In this document: in pieces, positions 60,956 to 64,000 of the stretch | Layout of the letters: each line of letters begins with the position of its first letter | Numbering within the stretch: the first letter of the stretch is position 1 | DNA from: an uncultured bacterium | Lineage (GTDB): Bacteria > Krumholzibacteriota > Krumholzibacteriia > LZORAL124-64-63 | NCBI GenBank assembly: GCA_937910695.1 | Contig: CALEMW010000219.1 | Location: 78,276 to 142,275, forward strand | Reading direction: 5' to 3' | Length of the DNA: 64,000 bases | Notes under the pieces: generated by a model | Told to the model about the DNA's origin: nothing | The model's database searches: none | Seen by the model: only the letters and a program-made list of their open reading frames with translations | Made by a program: the position numbers and the translations under genes

Positions 60956-62983
60956 TCATTCCTCCCGACCATACTGGTTCACCCTCCCGGCCAAGCCGGC
61001 GGGGTGATGAATGGGATCATTCCATGTGCCGTCGGGCAGAAGACCCGCCCGTGATACTTCGAGTCGCCAGGGGTCGTCCAGAGGATCGGCGTCATGGCTG
61101 CAGGGGGCGTCCATGAACACCAGAGGTGGCCCCTTGAGTTCCAAACGGCCGCATATCAGAGCCACGGCCAGTGATGCCTGCCAGAATAAGGGACGTGGCG
61201 AGCCCTCGCCATCGAAGAGCAGCCACAGTGACCAAACCACCTCGGGACGTCCCCTTGTCGCAACGTCCCGACGCTTGCGGTCACCGCCGCCCAGCGTGCC
61301 CATGAGCCAGGGCAGGGCACTGAGCACGAGCAACAGGACACCGCCCGCGAAGGCACCCAGCCGCTGCGCCACTGCCGCCGCCGGATTGGCCGGGCCGGGA
61401 TTCAGGACGAGGCCCTGGGTTTCACCCAGACGGGAATGCCGAGCACCCGTTTCGAGCAGACCGCCTTCGGGAACGCACCAGCGAAGACGGATCCGGCTCT
61501 CGCGAAGACGGGCCAGGGTTCTCAACTCCCGCAGGTCGCCCCGCGGCAGGCGCCAGAACACAACCTGAGCGATGCGGTACCTCTCGACGATTTCAGCCAG
61601 GTCGGACTCCTCGCCTAGGCAGGGTACTTCGCCCCCGCCGAGGGGCGTGTCGTCGTCGTCGGCATGAGCCCGGAGCCAACCCACGGTATCGAGCCCCTGA
61701 GCCCGCGGATCACCCTGCCCGGCGAGCCAATCCGCAACCGAAGCACGGTCGCCCACCAGCAGGCTCCGTTCCAGAGATAGCCAGCCCTGCTCCATGCGCC
61801 CGCGCCCACGACGCAGCAGCCGTTCCCCCAATTCGGAACAGAGGGCGAACAGGGGCACGAAGAGCAGCAGCACGGCGCGGCTATAGACGTCCTGATGACT
61901 CAGGAAAGTGCTCGCCAACAGCAGCAGCGACACGACGCCGACCAGTTCCACACGCGACACCGCCGAGGTGGCGGCCCGGCTGGCTTCGACGCGGTATCGG
62001 CCGCGCCAGGCGAACGTCGAGGTCATCAACAGAGTGGCGAAGATCTGCAGTGGTCGGTATTCGGAAAGCGGAAACAAAGGCTCCGAGAAAAGAGGATTGA
62101 GCAGAGACCGGATGCCCCAGGCTCCCGCGAAGGCGGCGTTCAAGGCGACCGTATCGGTCAACCAGAGCAGGAACGACCCCACAGGATCGCGCCAACGTTT
62201 CACCAGCCACACCAACATGCTCCACTTCTCGAAGAACGAGAGCAGGCTGCCGAGATGGAGCCAGAAGCTGCGGCCGGTCACGCCTTTGGCGGACTCGCGG
62301 CGATGACGGTGGACAAAGCTGGCCTCGGGCGTGTAGAGCACGTCCCAACCCGCCTGACCCATGCGGTAACACCAATCCACGTCTTCGAAGTAGAGGAAGA
62401 AGCGCTCGTCCATGGGACCCACGCGGGCCAGGGCGTGATGGCGCACGAGCATGCAGCCGCCGAGCACCCAGTCCACCGAACGGTTCGAGGTGTGATCGAA
62501 GTCGCGCATGAGATGGCGGTCCACGACCTCGGAGTTGCGGACGATTCGGCCCAGGAACGTCCGCCTCATCAGCAGGGTCGCGAGGGTGTAGAAACGTCGG
62601 CACGACTCCTGGATCGATCCGTCCTGATTCAACAGCTGGGGTGCGATGATGCCGCCGCGGGGATGGCGGTCGGCGTGACCGAGCAAGGCATCGAGAGCGC
62701 CCGGCCGCACCACGATGTCTGGATTCAAAACGAGATAGTAGTCGGCTGCGGCCACGGCGAGACCCGCGTTGGCCCCGCGGGAGTAGCCGGTGTTCTTCTC
62801 GTTCATGATCCAGGTCACGTCGTTGTGGGTCGCGCGCACGGCGGCCAGACCGGAATCCGTCGACGCGTTGTCGACGACGACCACCCCGTAGTGGCAACCG
62901 GGCGGATGACGGCGGATCGAGGTCAGACAGCGTTCGAGGTCTTCGCTCGTGTTGTAGTGGATGATGACGATGGACAGCTTCAA
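60956..62983 (-). CDS. GT2 glycosyltransferase fused to degenerate polyprenyl-phosphate sugar-phosphotransferase-like region
   Basis: LKLSIVIIHYNTSEDLERCLTSIRR GT2 with VLGGCMLVRHHALARVGPMDERFFLYFEDVDWCYR; then TM block and nucleotide-binding-like domain; TTG start 62983 preceded by TGAGG. Confidence 0.75.
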   Translation of the reverse strand: MKLSIVIIHYNTSEDLERCLTSIRRHPPGCHYGVVVVDNASTDSGLAAVRATHNDVTWIMNEKNTGYSRGANAGLAVAAADYYLVLNPDIVVRPGALDALLGHADRHPRGGIIAPQLLNQDGSIQESCRRFYTLATLLMRRTFLGRIVRNSEVVDRHLMRDFDHTSNRSVDWVLGGCMLVRHHALARVGPMDERFFLYFEDVDWCYRMGQAGWDVLYTPEASFVHRHRRESAKGVTGRSFWLHLGSLLSFFEKWSMLVWLVKRWRDPVGSFLLWLTDTVALNAAFAGAWGIRSLLNPLFSEPLFPLSEYRPLQIFATLLMTSTFAWRGRYRVEASRAATSAVSRVELVGVVSLLLLASTFLSHQDVYSRAVLLLFVPLFALCSELGERLLRRGRGRMEQGWLSLERSLLVGDRASVADWLAGQGDPRAQGLDTVGWLRAHADDDDTPLGGGEVPCLGEESDLAEIVERYRIAQVVFWRLPRGDLRELRTLARLRESRIRLRWCVPEGGLLETGARHSRLGETQGLVLNPGPANPAAAVAQRLGAFAGGVLLLVLSALPWLMGTLGGGDRKRRDVATRGRPEVVWSLWLLFDGEGSPRPLFWQASLAVALICGRLELKGPPLVFMDAPCSHDADPLDDPWRLEVSRAGLLPDGTWNDPIHHPAGLAGRVNQYGREE

Positions 62984-62991
62984 GCTTTGCC

Positions 62992-63699
62992 TCACGGGAT
63001 GCGGCGCAGGCGCAGGGCCCACACCATCCACATGGCTTCCCAGACGATGCTGTTGGACATCTTCGAGGTGCCGACCTGACGGTCGACGAACATGATGGGA
63101 ATTTCCTTGATGCTGAACTTGCGCCGCCAGCAGTGGTAGTTCATCTCGATCTGGAACGAGTAGCCGTCGCTCTTGATCTTCTTCAGGGGCAACGCTTCGA
63201 GCACCTCGCGGCGAAAGCATTTGAAGCCGCCGGTGGAGTCCTTGATGGGCATGCCCGTCACGAAGCGGGCGTAGATGTTGGCCCCCACGCTCAGAATCAC
63301 GCGCCGCAGCGGCCAGTTCACCACCGTGATGCCGTAGAGATAGCGGCTGCCGAGGACCACGTCGTGGGTTTCGATCTCCTTGAGGAACTCGTCGATGGCG
63401 ATGGGATCATGACTGAAATCGGCGTCCATCTCGAACACGGCTTCGGCGTCGGTATTGGCGAGCACCCACTGGAACCCGGCGATGTACGCGGCGCCCAGGC
63501 CCTGCTTTTCGGGGCGTTCGAGGATCTTCACGCGGCCGCCGAAGTCGGGCAGCGCCTTGACGATGGCGGCGGTGCCGTCGGGTGAGCTGTCGTCCACCAC
63601 CAGCACGCTCAATTCGGGATCGCGGGCGAGGACCTCGGGCACGATACGGCCGATGTTGTCCGCCTCGTTGTAGGTAGGCATGACGACGATACTCTTCAC
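62992..63699 (-). CDS. Polyprenol-phosphate mannosyltransferase-like GT2 (DPM1-like)
   Basis: KSIVVMPTYNEADNIGRIVPEVL; VVDDSSPDGTAAIVK; AVFEMDADFSHDP; DVVLGSRYLYG; probable GTG start (ORF track extends to 63765). Confidence 0.9.
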   Translation of the reverse strand: MKSIVVMPTYNEADNIGRIVPEVLARDPELSVLVVDDSSPDGTAAIVKALPDFGGRVKILERPEKQGLGAAYIAGFQWVLANTDAEAVFEMDADFSHDPIAIDEFLKEIETHDVVLGSRYLYGITVVNWPLRRVILSVGANIYARFVTGMPIKDSTGGFKCFRREVLEALPLKKIKSDGYSFQIEMNYHCWRRKFSIKEIPIMFVDRQVGTSKMSNSIVWEAMWMVWALRLRRIP

Positions 63700-63721
63700 G
63701 CGTTGATCTCCCCACTGGTGG

Positions 63722-64000
63722 TCATGCCGCATCCGTTCGTTCGGACAGGTCATTGGATTTTTCACGAACCCCGATGAAAAGCAAGATCGAAGCCAGCGCC
63801 AGGCCTATGAACGAGAGCATCAGCGAGCGGCGCAGGCTCGGATCATGATACACGAATCGCACTTCATGGTCGCCGGCCGGAAGGGCCACACCGCGCAGGA
63901 TGTGATCGACGGACAGCAGGACGCCCGGCTGTCCGTTCACCGTCACGCTCCAGCCGGGGTGGTTCATGTCCGCCAGGACCAGGATCGCCGGCGTGGTCGG
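63722..64000 (-). CDS. YfhO-like membrane protein, C-terminal fragment (runs off window)
   Basis: In-frame minus-strand PTTPAILVLADMNHPGWSVTVNGQPGVLLSVDHILRGVALPAGDHEVRFVYHDPSLRRSLMLSFIGLALASILLFIG matches YfhO-type C-termini. Confidence 0.7.
   Translation of the reverse strand, partial: PTTPAILVLADMNHPGWSVTVNGQPGVLLSVDHILRGVALPAGDHEVRFVYHDPSLRRSLMLSFIGLALASILLFIGVREKSNDLSERTDAA

Overview
This 64 kb window is GC-rich and looks chromosomal and bacterial, with most genes on the minus strand. No rRNA, tRNA, CRISPR array, prophage or transposase was recognised. From left to right it contains: a YqeC / MobA-like / XdhC / (partial) YqeB module typical of selenium-dependent molybdenum hydroxylase maturation; a GT4 glycosyltransferase; groES-groEL with a CIRCE element; a secreted cupredoxin; a GH13 amylase-family enzyme; nadC-birA-coaX; uvrB; a RodZ-like protein; valS; a PDZ/TM/GAF/PP2C (SpoIIE/RsbU-type) phosphatase; a TlpA-TrxA-DsbD redox operon; a sigma-70 factor with a basic (A)RKP-repeat tail; a DUF4139 protein; an atypical receiver domain; uppP; TPR proteins; recG; a long overlapping dcw division/cell-wall cluster (mraZ-STAS-rsmH-ftsL-ftsI-murE-murF-mraY-murD-ftsW-murG-murC-ftsQ-ftsA-ftsZ, without murB/ddl); and envelope polysaccharide genes. 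The leads most worth follow-up are: (1) two unrelated secreted proteins that end in the same short C-terminal tag, E-x-x-[ST]-W-S-x-[IM]-K-x-L-[WF]-R-COOH, a candidate undescribed sorting or processing signal; (2) a STAS protein without the usual phosphoserine, inserted between mraZ and rsmH and translationally coupled to rsmH; (3) an unannotated 21-aa hydrophobic micro-ORF with its own RBS and terminator; (4) a fusion of a GT2 glycosyltransferase with a degenerate polyprenyl-phosphate sugar transferase; (5) a receiver domain in which the conserved Lys is Cys; (6) an 18-bp inverted repeat forming a large stem-loop between groEL and a glycosyltransferase gene. All family calls come from reading the sequence only; no searches were run.
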